In this document: positions 10,138-25,800 of the stretch, piece after piece
Position numbering within the stretch: the first letter of the stretch is position 1
Layout of the letters: each line of letters opens with the position of its first letter
Origin: Notolepis coatsorum
Lineage: Eukaryota > Chordata > Actinopteri > Aulopiformes > Paralepididae
Assembly (NCBI GenBank): GCA_963971535.1
Contig: OZ020589.1
Coordinates: forward strand, 96,359,436 to 96,423,435
Direction of reading: 5' to 3'
Length of the DNA: 64,000 bases
The notes under the pieces: generated by a model
The model's input: the letters and a program-made list of their open reading frames with translations, nothing else
The model's database searches: none
What the model was told of the DNA's origin: nothing
Translations under genes and position numbers: made by a program

Positions 10138-10697
10138 TACATCCACAGTGCTATTAGAAATGTGTGGAATTTAAGTAAAGTATTGGTTGTCCTCAAAAAA
10201 GATGATTGATTAATGAATTTATCATTTAGAAAATGTTTGCAGGACCAAATTGCATGTTGTTTACATTGCGTGCATGTATCCCCTCCCTACTTCCCATTTC
10301 CCCCACGTGGAATGCACCCGATTGGATAAATGACATGCTGGTGCTCTAGTGCAACATCTAGTGGCTGAATGTTATCTGTAGCACCTTCAATTGGCATTTA
10401 AAAAAATAAAATAATGGTAGGGCTGCGTGTAGCTTTATGCCAAGCAAGCAGTGCAAAAATTTACCGTAGTGGCATGCAGTAATGCGCCTTTCATTTTCCG
10501 CCGCCCAGCGCCCAGGTCGCGCGGAAATAGGCTGTCTATTGCCATTCTCTTTGACAAACTCTAACCTTAACCAGCTCCTTAACAACGCCTAAACTTAACC
10601 GTTCTAACCTTAACCAACTCCGAAACAATGCCTAACCTTAACCTTAACCTTAACCATGCCTAACCTTAACCATAGAAATTATATTGCCATTCTCTTT

Positions 10698-11181
10698 TTT
10701 TTTTGATCCACTTTTTCTCCCATTTTTCCATATTTTTCTCCCATCCCAATTTCGTGTCATCCAATTCCACCCTCCCCTGTCACGAACGCTGTTTCTTGCC
10801 TCCCACAAGCCGGCTGCAATGTGGACTAAGTCATACATAGCACAAGTCCCCTCCGGTACTTGAGGTAACAGCAGTCGCATCTTTTCACCTGCGCAGCTCG
10901 ATCTCTCAGTGTTCGAGGAGTAACGCGTGGGAGGCTCACGCTGCCCCCGACACTTCCTGATTTTACTGCGCAGGCGCACCAACCGACTTGTAGGAGTCGC
11001 TTGTTCACAACGTTCGATCCCCACCCTTCAGTTTTCCCTCCCCGTAATACGGCCAATGTGTATTACTGCGGACGACCAGCCAAACTGAAAAACAATGTGG
11101 AGAGCTGGATTCGAACACGCGAATCCTAGCGTCTCCACACTGGTGGCGAGTGACTTGTCCACTACACCACCTAGCCGCCCT
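10698..11181 (-). mobile_element. ~480-bp tRNA-derived SINE, 20-bp target duplication
   Basis: Flanked by a perfect 20-bp duplication (10678-10697 and 11182-11201). On the minus strand the head begins ggcggctaggtggtgtagtg and has a B-box-like gattcgcgtgttcgaatcc; the 3' end is A-rich. It belongs to the same family as the copies at 39815, 20709 and 17470. Confidence 0.9.
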
Positions 11182-11297
11182 ATTATATTGCCATTCTCTT
11201 TGACAAACTCTAACCTTAACCAGCTCCTTAACAGCGCCTAAACTTAACCGTTCTAACCTTAACCAACTCCGAAAAAAAAATCACGTTAAAAAATATT

Positions 11298-11378
11298 TTC
11301 GATGGGATTCGAACTCGCCAGCAAACAAGCCATAGGATCCACAGCCATGTGTCCTTGCCAATTGAGCTATTGCTAGAT
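11298..11378 (-). repeat. tRNA-like SINE head
   Basis: On the minus strand, A box TAGCTCAATTGGCAAGG and B box GGCGAGTTCGAATCCC sit at tRNA-like spacing, followed by A/T-rich sequence ending in a T-run. The anticodon arm is not convincing, so I call it a SINE or tRNA pseudogene rather than a working tRNA. Confidence 0.55.
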
Positions 11379-11652
11379 ACTGAATAAGGGGCGGTGACTT
11401 ATATATATTGAGCTCCGCTCGTGTCGGATCTCATGCGCATGCGCGGGCACCTCGCGCGAGCACGCCGGCGCACGCACGCACCTGAGCGAGCACGCCGCCG
11501 CCGGTGCACGCACGGTAGCATTTGTCTGAAAAGAAGGGCGCTTTACCGCACTAGCGTGCGGTGACGAATGCGGAAGCATTTTTGCACTGCTTGCTTGGCA
11601 TTAACGTACAGGCGGTAGGGCTACCCATTTGTGTATTTGGATCACTGGTGGG

Positions 11653-13300
<1,648 letters not shown>

Positions 13301-13329
13301 CTACACACAGACACAGACACAGTGTGAGA

Positions 13330-15140
13330 AATCAGTGAAATCAGCAGCTCTAATTGGTCAACTCTTCAGCATGTGCCGTCAGTAGGGGTGGAACGGTTCA
13401 CAAAATCTACGGTTCGGTTCGTATCACGGTTTTGGTGTCACGGTTTTTGGTTCGGTTTGGTATACATCGTTTAAAAAAAATACAAATTTTAACACTCCAA
13501 AAATACCATACATCATTTTCTCAAGGACATAGTCATGCAAAAACTGAAAGAATGAGGCAGTTTGACATCAGACACATTATTTTGACAGTGATGGTTAGAG
13601 CTAGGAGAGAGAGGGGAGGCATTGCTGATTTAAACATGCTTCTCGTTTATTTGGTAAACATTTTTTTACCTTTAATAATGTTTGGCACACAAAGACCAAA
13701 CTGACTGAAAAATATAGGCAACATTTGTCAAAGTATTAACTTAGTGCAAACAAACAAAATAATTAAACCTTTATATTTTTGTGGCCACATTATTGACAAA
13801 GCCCATCAACATAAAGTATGCATATGCTCAACCAGCACTAGACTTTATCAAAAAGGAAAATTCACTGTTATTTAAAATAAATAAATCATGTGTACTAAAT
13901 ATATATTTACTTTTTAATTGCATGAAACATTATGAAGTATTCTCTTATGCCGCTTTTCACTGCATGGTACCTAATTGACTCAACTCGCTTTTGCTTTTTG
14001 AGTGTCTTGGATGCCGTATTTGAAGTGACGTCACACAAGGAAGTAAATAGTCAGCAGTAACACTGCGTTGGAAGGAGAAGCCCTGATGATATAATATAAA
14101 CCAACAGCCAATAAATGTGAAGTTATCTTTGAACCTCTGTTGTCAAGCCTCGTCAATATACCCCCTTCCCCACTAATGGAACTGGTCTCGTGGAGTCACT
14201 TCGCTGTGAGCGTTTCCATGGTTAGCTTGCGGCTAACGCTAGTTAGCCCGCGGCTAACTTAAAACATGAATTGCCAATAAGGCCGCCATGTGTTGAGTGC
14301 CAACAACGAGTAAACTCGTTTTTATGACCGTTATTTTTTTTTCTTTGCTATTGGCATTCATAATTCATCCAGGAAGCCTCCGGGAGCCAGCTGGACCTGT
14401 CTGATATTGCAACGCCTCAATACCGCCGCCTGGTGGATTTCGGGCGAGTTATACTCCACTCTAAACCGGAAGTGGGGCTCTGTGCATCGGGGGAAAAGCT
14501 CAATCAAGGAATCATAAACGACCCCCCCCCCCCCCTTTCCTTCACACATGATGGAGCATAATGTGATCAATTTTAATATAGAGTGTATAGGGACGAAACG
14601 CCAATCGATAATGTATAATACGCGTCGGGGCCTATAGCGCGTTCTAGGAATTACTGCTATACAGTCTAAAAACACTTATATTCTCGACGGTACTAACACG
14701 ACAATATATGAATGGAAAAATATAACCTTCCCACATCCTGAACGATAGATACCCGATGTTGAATGGGCCATAGTAATGTCGATATAGCTATAATATTTAA
14801 AAAGTTATATCCCTGCAAAGAAGGTGAGCCACTCCATAGGGTTACAGCGCTGGCAGAGGGTGGTAAAGATGGGCATACTGCATGGCACCCAATATGATAA
14901 CGTTAGCCTAGCTTGCGGCTAACGTTATAACCGAACAATACACGCATGCCCCGAACCGTGGAGGTCGTACCGAACGGTGTACAGTTCGAATGCGTACCGT
15001 TCCACCCCTAGCTGTCAGTGATATCATCAGCTGTGATTGGTCAACTCTTCAGCATGTGATGTCAGTGAAATCATCAGCTGTGATTAGTCAACTCTTCAGC
15101 ATGTGCTGTCAGTGAAATCATCAGCTGTGATTGGTCAACC
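13330..15140 (+). repeat. ~46-bp minisatellite split by a hAT
   Basis: Units containing atcagctgtgattggtcaac and tcttcagcatgtgctgtcag occur at 13337-13382 and three times at 15011-15140. The array is interrupted by the hAT at 13383-15010. Confidence 0.85.
13383..15010. mobile_element. hAT element, 8-bp duplication GCYGTCAG
   Basis: Termini TAGGGGTGGAACGGT and ACCGTTCCACCCCTA, with 8-bp flanks gccgtcag (13375-13382) and gctgtcag (15011-15018). The 1628-bp interior has no convincing transposase; it contains gctaacg-rich blocks (14225-14260, 14900-14925) and a C-run at 14522. Lies between the mark1 exons at 13181 and 15215. Confidence 0.9.
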
Positions 15141-15199
15141 TTTGTGGGGACATATGGACAGACCAATACTTTTCTAGACTGCTTCAGGCCCTCTGCCTA

Positions 15200-17290
<2,091 letters not shown>

Positions 17291-17469
17291 ATAAGTGTTG
17301 GGAAAGTTACTTTAAAAAAGTAAGTAGTTACAGTTACTAGTTACTTCTTCCAAAAAACTAAATTACTTACTCAGTTATGAATGATAAAAGTAACTAGTTA
17401 CTTTAGAAAGTAACTATTGCCTTACTTTCAAGTACATTTTTTACATAAACAATGTACAAAAATAAACAT

Positions 17470-17885
17470 TTTTTATATTTTTTTTATATTATCTTTTCCC
17501 CCCTCTTTTTTCCGATTTTTCTCCCATCCCACGGTTAGTCGTTATGCCAATTCCAAACCCCCTTCCTGGTTGTTGCGCACCCCCCCCTACTGTTGGTCCG
17601 GGAGGCCGGAGACTGTCACATGTTTTCCTCCGACACATGTGCAGCCAGCCTGGCAGCGCAGATTCTCACGGGAGAGTGTAACGTGTGGAAGGTCACACTA
17701 CCTTTCTCCAGATCCTACCCTCGCTGTGCAGGCGCCCCGACCGAACTGTAGGGGTCGCTGTCCATAACGCCCAGGACCCACCCATGGCTTCCCTCCCCCT
17801 AACTCAGCCAAACGAGTTAGTATAGCGATCAGCCCAAGCCAAGGCAATGCTGACTCTCCGGGAGTCGAGACCCTAAACTATTTTA
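17470..17885 (-). mobile_element. Degenerate SINE copy
   Basis: Shares cccatcccacggttagtcgt, tatgccaattcc and the tgtaggggtcgctgtccat part with the SINE at 20709-21185. The tRNA head is worn (ctccgggagtcgagaccct). Confidence 0.75.
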
Positions 17886-18105
17886 ATGTTGCTGTGGGAC
17901 AAAGTGAGACTAGCCTCCAATCAAATGCCATGTATGTAGATATTATAATTACTATGTTTATATAGTGGATCATACAAATATAAACACAATAGATGTTTTG
18001 GAACTTTTGATATGTATTGCCCCTCAACAGGCTACAACTGGGCAACATTAAATTATGCTTGTTATTATTTATACCAAAAATAAATAATATATACTGATTG
18101 ATTGA

Positions 18106-18262
18106 ACATTTTTATTAACAGATTGCAGAATGGGTACAGTACAGTACAGCTCAATACACACAATTGTTAAGGGGATGCAGACCAGAGAAAGACTTTCGTC
18201 TTGTTTACATCAGGGTCCCCCATTTTCAATTCATAATGACATTTATGACATACACTCTTTGT
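18106..18262 (-). repeat. LINE 3' tail copy
   Basis: Minus-oriented copy of the common tail (ttattaacagattgcagaat ... catcagggtcccccattttc), inserted in the TIR element at 17294. Confidence 0.85.
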
Positions 18263-19044
18263 AGTGCAAATACAACAAAAAAACAGATGTGTCGTGTGTG
18301 TCTCTCACTCTCTTTCTGTATCTCTCTAGTTATCTTTCTCTCTCTCTGAGCACCTGAAGACTGTGCTATTATACCAGGAAGTGCAGCACTATGTTGATAA
18401 GGCTGTCAGCAGTAGACTAGAGCCTCCACTACTGTATAGTGCCCTGCGCTGCAACACAACAAACACAAGTGCAAAAAAAAAACGCTCATGGACCCGTCTC
18501 TCGTTGACTGGCTTGCTTGTGTTGTTCGTTGGATTCCTTTTGGATTATTTGGGCTCGCCAAACAAACTATCAAAACGTACACGGACCCGCGGTCTCTCGC
18601 TGACTGCTTGTGTTGTCGTTGTGTGTCTGACTATGCGTGCTTTCGAACACCCGCCCAACTCTACCTCTGATTGGCTTACCATGAAATTGTACTCAACCTC
18701 AGCCAATCGCCAGCATGTATGCGCTTGTCTCGCATGCTGCCAGTGCCCACTAACCAAGGAAGGAAAAAAAGTATTGCCTCTCGGCGCAGAGATCTAGTTG
18801 GTCTGATGAAAAAAACTGCTTCATCATAGTAACGCGCCGCATTTTTTGGCAGTAACGGTAACGGTAGTCGTTACTGAAAAAAATAACGCAGTTAGTAACG
18901 CCGTTATTCCCATCACTGTAAATGACCCCCAAAAATGCGGGTTACATCCTGCACTTTCAACTTCATTTTTGGTACAAAGAAACCTTCCCACCCATACTGT
19001 ACATACCAGCACCAAAGGAACTAACAAGACCGGGAATGACTTAC

Positions 19045-19101
19045 CTTGAGGTCTCTGTGGACAATCCTCTTCTGATGGCAGTATTGCACAGCAGAGACGA
19101 T
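19045..19101 (-). CDS. mark1: mark1 exon: catalytic loop start (VHRDLK)
   Basis: A 57-bp, 19-codon exon in phase 0 on both sides, encoding [19 protein letters not shown]. It holds the catalytic-loop His-Arg-Asp, where Asp is the proton acceptor, and the following Lys. The Asn of the loop (AEN) is on the next exon, so the intron splits the catalytic loop, as I recall for this gene family. Acceptor ttgtcag, donor gtaagt. Confidence 0.95.
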
Positions 19102-19552
19102 CTGACAATAAACAAAGACAGAGAAAAACAAAAAAATATTAGGACGTAGGATACATGTCAGGGATGAGGAGGCTCCTCAAGTGAGAATAAAACAATTAGG
19201 ATGTAGGATACATGGCTTTTTGAGGGGGTTCAAGAGGGACTCTGGCAAATAGTTTAATTTCAGTATTATTTAATTCACAAAAAGTTCTCAAAAAGAGAGA
19301 ATGTATAAGAATGACTATTCTTATAATAATAATCAATAATAATACACAGCCAAAAGTGCTTCACAGCAGTAAAATATACATAAAATGGACATAAAGTAGA
19401 AATGTGCATGAAATTGAGTGTAAGAAAACGGTAAAAGCAATGCAGTTAATAACAATACGTCTGGTTAACGAATTAACATAACATCATTACACCTGTAGAC
19501 TAGATTAGCTGCTTCTTCACACCCAAGCCTGATAACGTTAGCTCCCATCATC
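19102..19552. other. Intron; short L2-type tail near 19325-19380
   Basis: ataataataatacacagcca with aaagtgcttcacagcagt is the reverse of an L2-type LINE end. Otherwise nothing recognisable. Confidence 0.5.
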
Positions 19553-19574
19553 AGTGCTACTCTGCTACTGGTCA

Positions 19575-19985
19575 CTCTCTAAAATGTGGCGTTGTGGTCT
19601 GGGACCTTTGGGACGCTTTGGGGGTTGTGGTGGGTTCTTCATGCGGTGGGGGGTCCCTGGGGTGTCGGTGGGTTGGGGGAGTTCAGTGGTGGGGACTGGC
19701 CGGGGTCCGCCAGGGCGCATGCGAGAGGCTGGTGTTCGGCTCTGGGCAAGGTCTGGGAGGGGTTTGGTTGGGGCTGTGGGTGCCGGCGGCTGCTGGGTCC
19801 CGGGGGTTCACATGCTTGTGCGCACAGGGATGTTTCATGTTTGGTCATTGTATTTGGCGAATGGTCCGGGTGTATTCGGGCCGTTTGTGTTTTCCTTCGG
19901 TCATGGCGTGCTTTATCAGGGGGTGTGTCTGGGGTGTGTGGGGGGGTATTTTGGGGGACTGCCAACCCCCCATGCCCAAAAATGA
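19575..19985. repeat. G-rich tract
   Basis: About 400 bp with strong G excess on the plus strand (C on the transcribed strand of mark1), full of GGGG and TGGGG runs. It creates three overlapping open frames (19554-20128) with no domain, so they are not annotated as genes. It lies 145 bp from the mark1 exon at 20130. Confidence 0.8.
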
Positions 19986-20066
19986 CAAAAATGTGTGACA
20001 AATTTTCCCCAAATGTCTTTTATGAAACTAAATTAATTGGATTTCATTCAAAATGGTCCATTCTCA

Positions 20067-20345
<279 letters not shown>

Positions 20346-20708
20346 CTGCGCAGAAAAAGTTTACATCCAGTATTGTCTAAAGCAAACCAAGCGAACTAGC
20401 CGACTATTAAACAATAATCCACACTAGTGTAAAATAGTGTCAATAGTGTAAATATGTTTGTAAAATGTGAAAGAAAAAAGGACATTCATCTTTCATAATG
20501 ACATCACAATGACATAATTACATCACAATGACTAGAGCTCTGCTCAGGAGGGATGTTCTAAATGGCCGTAGCCTGTGATGACATTTTTATTTGACAACAG
20601 TAATTTCACTATGCAACAAAAACCTTGATTGACAGACAATGTAAAGCAGTTACATGTATCCAATATAAAATGAACATGGTGTCCATTGGTTGTTGGGCTT
20701 TCAACATT

Positions 20709-21185
20709 TTTTTTTATTTTTTTTTTTAAATCTTTTCCCCCCTCCTTTTTCCTCAATTTTTTCTCCCATCCCAATGTTAGTCGTTATGCCAATTCCGAAT
20801 CCCCTTCCTGGTCGCTGCGCACCTACCCCCTACGGTCGGTCTGGGAGAGTGGAGGCTATCACATGCTTCCTCCAACACATGTGTAGCCAATCAACCGCTT
20901 CTTTTCACCAGGCAGCGCGGACTCTCACTGAGAGGGTGTAATGTGTGGAAGGATCACACTACCCCCCTTAGATCCTTTCCTCGCTGAGCAGGCGCCCAGA
21001 CCGAACTGTAGGAGTCGCTGTTTACAACGACCAAGACCCACCCACCAGCTTTCCCACCCCTAACACTGCCAATTGTGTTAGTATGAACGACCAGCCAAGC
21101 TGGTAGCAATGCAGAGAGCTGGGCTCGAACCCAGCATCTCCTGCACTAGTGGCAAGCGCCTTGCCCACTGCGCCACTTAGCCGCC
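20709..21185 (-). mobile_element. ~480-bp tRNA-derived SINE
   Basis: On the minus strand the head has A box TAAGTGGCGCAGTGGGC and B box TGGGTTCGAGCCCAG, then a long body shared with the copies at 10698 and 39815 and an A-rich end. The likely duplication tcaacatt flanks it (20701-20708 and 21186-21193). It ends about 68 bp from the mark1 exon at 21254. Confidence 0.88.
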
Positions 21186-21253
21186 TCAACATTGTTTTAA
21201 TCACCATTTCAACAAGCACAATAGAAAGAAACCATCACTACTGTAGCACTCAC

Positions 21254-21319
21254 CTCCGCTAGCGTACTCCATGATCAAATAAAGTGTCTTCTCCGTCTCA
21301 ATGACTTCAAATAATTTAA
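21254..21319 (-). CDS. mark1: mark1 exon: beta-4/beta-5 strands and hinge
   Basis: A 66-bp exon. Acceptor ...tttccag, then TT completes Val, followed by [21 protein letters not shown] and one base; donor gtgagt. It contains the hinge (MEYASGG), where ATP adenine is bound, with Met at the usual gatekeeper position. The sequence is essentially that of all vertebrate MARKs. A SINE ends about 68 bp downstream of the donor (near 21185), and the giant intron lies upstream. Confidence 0.95.
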
Positions 21320-21634
21320 CTGGAAAGAAAAGAAGATGTGAGGCATATTAAAGTCATTTCCCCAGAATTAGATACATAGTTCACATCTGTGTTATATTGT
21401 TACACACTGCTCTGGGTTATAGTATATGGGATCTCCCTCTCCGTCTCTCTCTAGCTGTGAGCTGGTGACTGTAGTGTGGCTGGTATTACATCTATGGTTC
21501 CCACCAGCTCTGCCTAAATGCCCTTGTGCAAGGCACTGAACCCTCAAACTGCTCCAGGGTGCAAAACTGCAGGTCACCCTGCCCTCTGACCTCTCTGATG
21601 AGGCGCAATAAAACCCTAAACTAAAAGAACAACT

Positions 21635-23310
21635 CTGATGCCTACTCCACCTAAACCCCTTCACTACCACCATACTACTCTACCCAAACCCCTTCACTAC
21701 CACCATACTCCTCTACCCAAACCCCTTCACTACCACCATACTCCTCTACCCAAACCCCTTCACTACCACCATACTCCTCTACCCAAACCCCTTCACTACC
21801 ACCATACTCATCTACCCAAACCCCTTCACTAGCACAATACTTCTCTACCCAAACCCCTTCACTACCACCCTACTTCTCTACCCAAACCCCTTCACTACCA
21901 CCATACACAGTACCTCTCCACCCAAACCCCTTTACTACCACCAACCCAAACCCCTTCACTACCACCATACTGCTCTACCCAAACCCCTTCACTACCACAT
22001 ACTAGAGATGTTCCGATACCATTTTTTCCTTTCCGATCCGATTCCGATACCTAAGCTTTGGGTATCGGCCGATACCGATACTTATCCGATACCAGTGCAT
22101 ACATATATATATATAAAAAATAAATAAAAAAAAGTATATAAATTATATATATATTTTTTTTTTACAGATACTGTTTTATATATACTGTTTTTTAGTAATA
22201 ACTAGAAAGTAATGGTATTTATTCAACAGGTGATTGTATAGATTTGTATTAGTATCATTAATCAATGAGTATGGGGCTGCAGCACTGCAGATATACCCTA
22301 CTCCAATGATCCACTCGCTTTGCACTCGCTACCCAGTGGCTCTGCAGATATACCCTACTCAGTCTACAAGGCTCCGTTGAAGTAGCAGAGGAACTGTTGT
22401 GATTTTTGCACAATAAATATTCAACATTCTCTTTTGAGACTCCGCCTCAGACTCTTATCATTTGGCACTAAAAGCTAAACATTGTCGCCGATATGGCTGT
22501 CCGCAACATGTCATTAATTGTGTACGCGACGTGCAATTGTGCAATGACGACGTTACCGTGAGCTAGGTTAGCTAGCAGGAGCTACCGGTATATGGAAAGA
22601 CCATAGAAGACTGTAACGTTACTGGTGACATTGTGATTTAACTTGGAATACTCCTTTGCCAACTTGCTGTACTTTGCTTGCAGGTCTGCAGCCATTATTG
22701 TTGGATTATGAATAGCCCCAACTTTAGCCAAGGTAACGTCAAAGCTAGCTTTCGGTTAGCTGTTCAATGCTAATAACACCAGCCACCAAGCGAACTCATC
22801 AGAGCTCCCTGTCAACAGCGCTCTGTCGGGACGATGGCATTTTAAGAAAGTATCTGCTCTGCTGTTAAAATGACAAATGGCAATTGACACTTTAATTCAC
22901 GGTCGATTAAGCACACGTTTGTTTTATAATGCTCACTCAGCGAGTAGGGTATATCTACAGAGCCCAACGTCCGCAGTGTTGTTGATAAATTACGTCATAT
23001 GGTATCGGAGCGCAACATTAGAGGGTACTCGCTGATACCGATACCAGCATTTTAGGCAGTATCGGCGGCATTTCCGATACTGGTATCGGTATCGGAACAA
23101 CTCTACCACATACTCCTCTACCCAAACCCCTTCACTACCATCATACTTCTCCACCCAAACCCCTTCACTACCACCATACTTCTCAACCCAAACCCCTTCA
23201 CTACCACCAACCCAAACCCCTTCTCTACCCAAAACCCCTTCACTACCACCATACTTCTCTACCCAAACCCCTTCATTACCACCAACACTCACCCCTCCAC
23301 TACCACCATT
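21635..23310 (+). repeat. 33-bp minisatellite split by a hAT
   Basis: Tandem units of aaaccccttcactaccacca + tactcctctaccc at 21640-22002, resuming at 23106-23310. The Pro/His-rich ORF over it is not a gene. Confidence 0.95.
22003..23105. mobile_element. hAT element, 8-bp duplication CCACATAC
   Basis: Termini TAGAGATGTTCCGATACC and GGTATCGGAACAACTCTA; exact 8-bp flanks at 21995-22002 and 23106-23113. Both subterminal regions are rich in CCGATAC/GTATCGG. The 1103-bp interior shows no transposase. Confidence 0.93.
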
Positions 23311-23319
23311 ATTCAAATA

Positions 23320-23888
23320 GGATAATGCAGCCATTCAAATATTTGAAATAGGTATTAGACTATAGCTGATGGTTTTAGCTACTGTTTTTCTTTCTTCTAT
23401 TTTCAATAAATTTGATTTGTTTTCCTTATTTATTTTACTAATAAATGGAAGACAATGGTAATTATGATGCTTTATTTAGTAAGGATCCCAGAAGCCCTTC
23501 AGGATACATTATGACTGTAGCACAGGAGGGATTATCAAATTAACTAAATGTTTTTAATAGAATATTCAAATGTTGATACCTTTAAATGCCCATCCCATCC
23601 CAAATTTTTCGACAAGAATGGGCCCTTAGTATTTTCTGGCCGGACGGGCGGAAGCCAGCACTACTGCTGAGCATCTGGACCTCGAACATGGTGCACTAGA
23701 GCGCAGCGTCGGAGTCCTCGAGTGGCCAAACATTAGATGTCTAACTGGCCAAACATTCTCAGAGTTTCGGGCTACATCACAGGTCATGTGGAATACCGAC
23801 TTCCTGTCCCACAGGAGACGGTGTGTCTGGGTTAGCGGTAAGGGCTGCATGAAATGTCAATCATCACCTCTTTTATCACCGTTGGTAA
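23320..23888. other. Intron, no feature seen
   Basis: A/T-rich to 23620, then a GC-richer patch (23630-23840) without a recognisable motif. The weak minus ORF at 23626-23850 has no domain. Confidence 0.4.
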
Positions 23889-23889
23889 A

Positions 23890-25800
23890 TGGTAAATTTA
23901 TATAGCAGCTTTTATCCATTTACATTTAGTCATTTAGCTGACGCTTTTATCCAAAGCGACTTACAGCAGGAAGGGTACAACTCTATTAGAGCCATATGGA
24001 ATCCGCGATCACGGAATCGCGGACGGAATGGCGGAATTGAGCAATAAAAATGGAATCAACTATTAAAAAAAAAAATGTAAAACGTTTTTTTTTTTTTTTA
24101 CTTTTTCTTTCTTTTATGTTGTGGGACTTGTACAGCACTTTGTTCAACTTTGTCAGTGCTGTAAAGTTTAAACCTTTTTAAATCTTAGACAAACAAAACA
24201 CTTTGCTTTCATGAAATATTGTAAGCAGTCATTTGAGGCTTTATAAAAGCAGCACAATGAACACAAATCTGTCAGTGCCGAGTCCGACCTCACCTTAAAT
24301 AACAAACAGCATTGCTTGTTGTAATTAACAAAGAGAGGCAGAGTTGATTTTGCAAAAAAATATATATATATAATTATATAATAAAATGGAATTTGGAAAA
24401 AAATTAAACTGATTTCATATGGCTCTAAACTCTATCAGCTGAGTAACAATGTTCATCAAAGTGTTGAGTGCTACAGTGTAGGTTAGTATATTAGGACAAG
24501 TGCATGACAGTAAGGTTTGTTAGGGTTAGAGTTTTTATTTAATTTTTTTTTATAAAGATTGAAGAAGTGCGTCTTTAGTCGACGGCGAAAGATTGGACAG
24601 GTTTCGGCTGTCCTAACTGTGGTGGGAAGTTCGTTCCACCATTGTGGGGCAAGGACCGAGAATAGGCAACTTCTCTTTGATGACCCTCCCGGAGCTCGGA
24701 TAGGAGTAGGTCTGAGGCGGCCAGAAGATGCAGAGCGTAGGGGTCTTGAGGGTGTGTAGTTAAGAGACCATTGACCGGAGGTAGGCGGGAGCCGTTCTCT
24801 TCGCCGCACGATATGCCAGGTCGAGGGCCTTGAAGCGGATTCGTGCGGCAATGGGGAGCCAGTGCAGGTCCCTGAGAAGTGGGGTGACATGGGCTGACTT
24901 TGGTAGGTTTGAGATCAGGCGGGCCGCTGCGTTCTGAATGAGTTGAAGAGGCTTGGTGGCAGTGGTCGGAAGGCCAGCAAGCAGCACGTTGCAGTAGTCG
25001 AGGCGGGAGATGACTGTTGATTGGACGAGGAGTTGGGTGGCTTCTTTTGTCAGGGAGGGGTGGATCCTTTTGACATTGCTCAGGAGGAATCTGCAGGTTC
25101 TGGTTGTCGCTGCGATGTGAGCAGAGAAGTTCAACTGCCCGTCAAGGACAACACCAAGGTTGGGGACACGGTCACAGTTGCATTCTCGACTGTGGTGGAA
25201 AGGTCGGTCAGGGGGGAGGATTTGGCCGGCAGGTGAAGCAATTCTGTTTAGCTTAGGTTAAGTTTGAAGTGGTTGGTTCATCCAGGCGGAGATGTCGGAC
25301 AGACAGGCCGAGATCCACTCAGAGACGTGGATATCTGAGGGAGGGAAGGAGAGGAAGAGTTAAGTATCATCGGCATAGCAATGATACGAGAAGGCATGAG
25401 ACGTGATAATGTTACCCAGAGATTTAGTGTAGAGGGAGAAGAGAAGGGGTCCAAGGACCGAGCCCTGGGGGTACCTCTCCATGACACTTGTAGGAGCGGT
25501 GATTGAGGTATGATGTCAGCCATGTCAGCGCAGGGCCAGTCACTCCCATTCCTGCGAGGGATGCGAGGAGGATCTGATGGTTGACTGTGTCAAAGGCTGC
25601 AGATAGGTCTAGGTTGAATCAGGACAGAGGAGAAGCCTTTCGTGAAGTGCCTCTGTGACCGCAATGAGGGCCATTTCTGTGGAGTGACCAGTCCTGAAGC
25701 CTGACTGATTAGGATCTAGGAGGTCATTCTGTAAGAGAATCAGTGCAAAGTTGGTTGGATACAGCACGTTCAAGGGAAGGAGAGAAGAGAGACAGGGCAA
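23890..25800 (-). pseudogene. L2-type LINE ORF2 relic
   Basis: Read on the minus strand: RT block DPNQSGFRTGHSTEMALI (25700), then GMGV and WLTSYL (25500), the ADD-downstream region, QLLVQSTVISRLDYCN, LISNLPKS and LLRDLHWLPI, and the C-terminal SVLAPQWWNELP and FRRRLKTHFF. It ends in the classic fish L2 tail acatttagtcatttagctga / cgcttttatccaaagcgact at 23920-23965. Frameshifts and internal gaps are present, and a hAT element sits in the tail (23987-24427). A sister copy is at 38372. Confidence 0.9.
23987..24427. mobile_element. hAT MITE, 8-bp duplication AACTCTAT
   Basis: Ends TAGAGCCATATG and CATATGGCTCTA; exact aactctat at 23979-23986 and 24428-24435. The undisturbed L2 copy at 44280-44310 confirms the empty site. 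Contains atgttgtgggacttgtacag, also found inside the hAT element at 43301. Confidence 0.93.

Larger units (their letters stand above)
10410..11625. mobile_element. Foldback/TIR element interrupted by a SINE
   Basis: The left arm (10418-10462, with atgccaagcaagcagtgcaa) pairs with the right arm 11575-11625 (ttgcactgcttgcttggcat). Inside, the block ctaaccttaacc...ctccttaacaRcgcctaa occurs twice (10557-10600 and 11207-11250) because of the SINE target duplication region and related repeats. It is similar to the foldback at 1828-2190. No transposase. Confidence 0.65.
17294..18918. mobile_element. TIR element (AGTGTTGGGAAAG), hAT-like
   Basis: Left end agtgttgggaaagttacttt; right end aacgccgttattcccatcac followed by t, with GTTACT-rich subterminal runs on both sides. 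No clear 8-bp duplication, perhaps because the solo LTR sits at its left edge. The interior holds a degenerate SINE, a LINE tail and a patch with ccaaacaaactatcaaaacg. No transposase seen. Confidence 0.6.

Noticed and set aside
10555-10680. Interstitial telomere (CCTAACC repeats)
   Set aside because: The unit ctaaccttaacc is not the vertebrate TTAGGG repeat and is part of a dispersed foldback family also at 1983-2111.
21635-23310. CRISPR-like direct repeats
   Set aside because: A eukaryotic minisatellite with near-identical contiguous 33-bp units and no unique spacers; split by a hAT.
24559-25236. Plus-strand ORFs over the L2 relic
   Set aside because: They are antisense shadows of the LINE coding strand.
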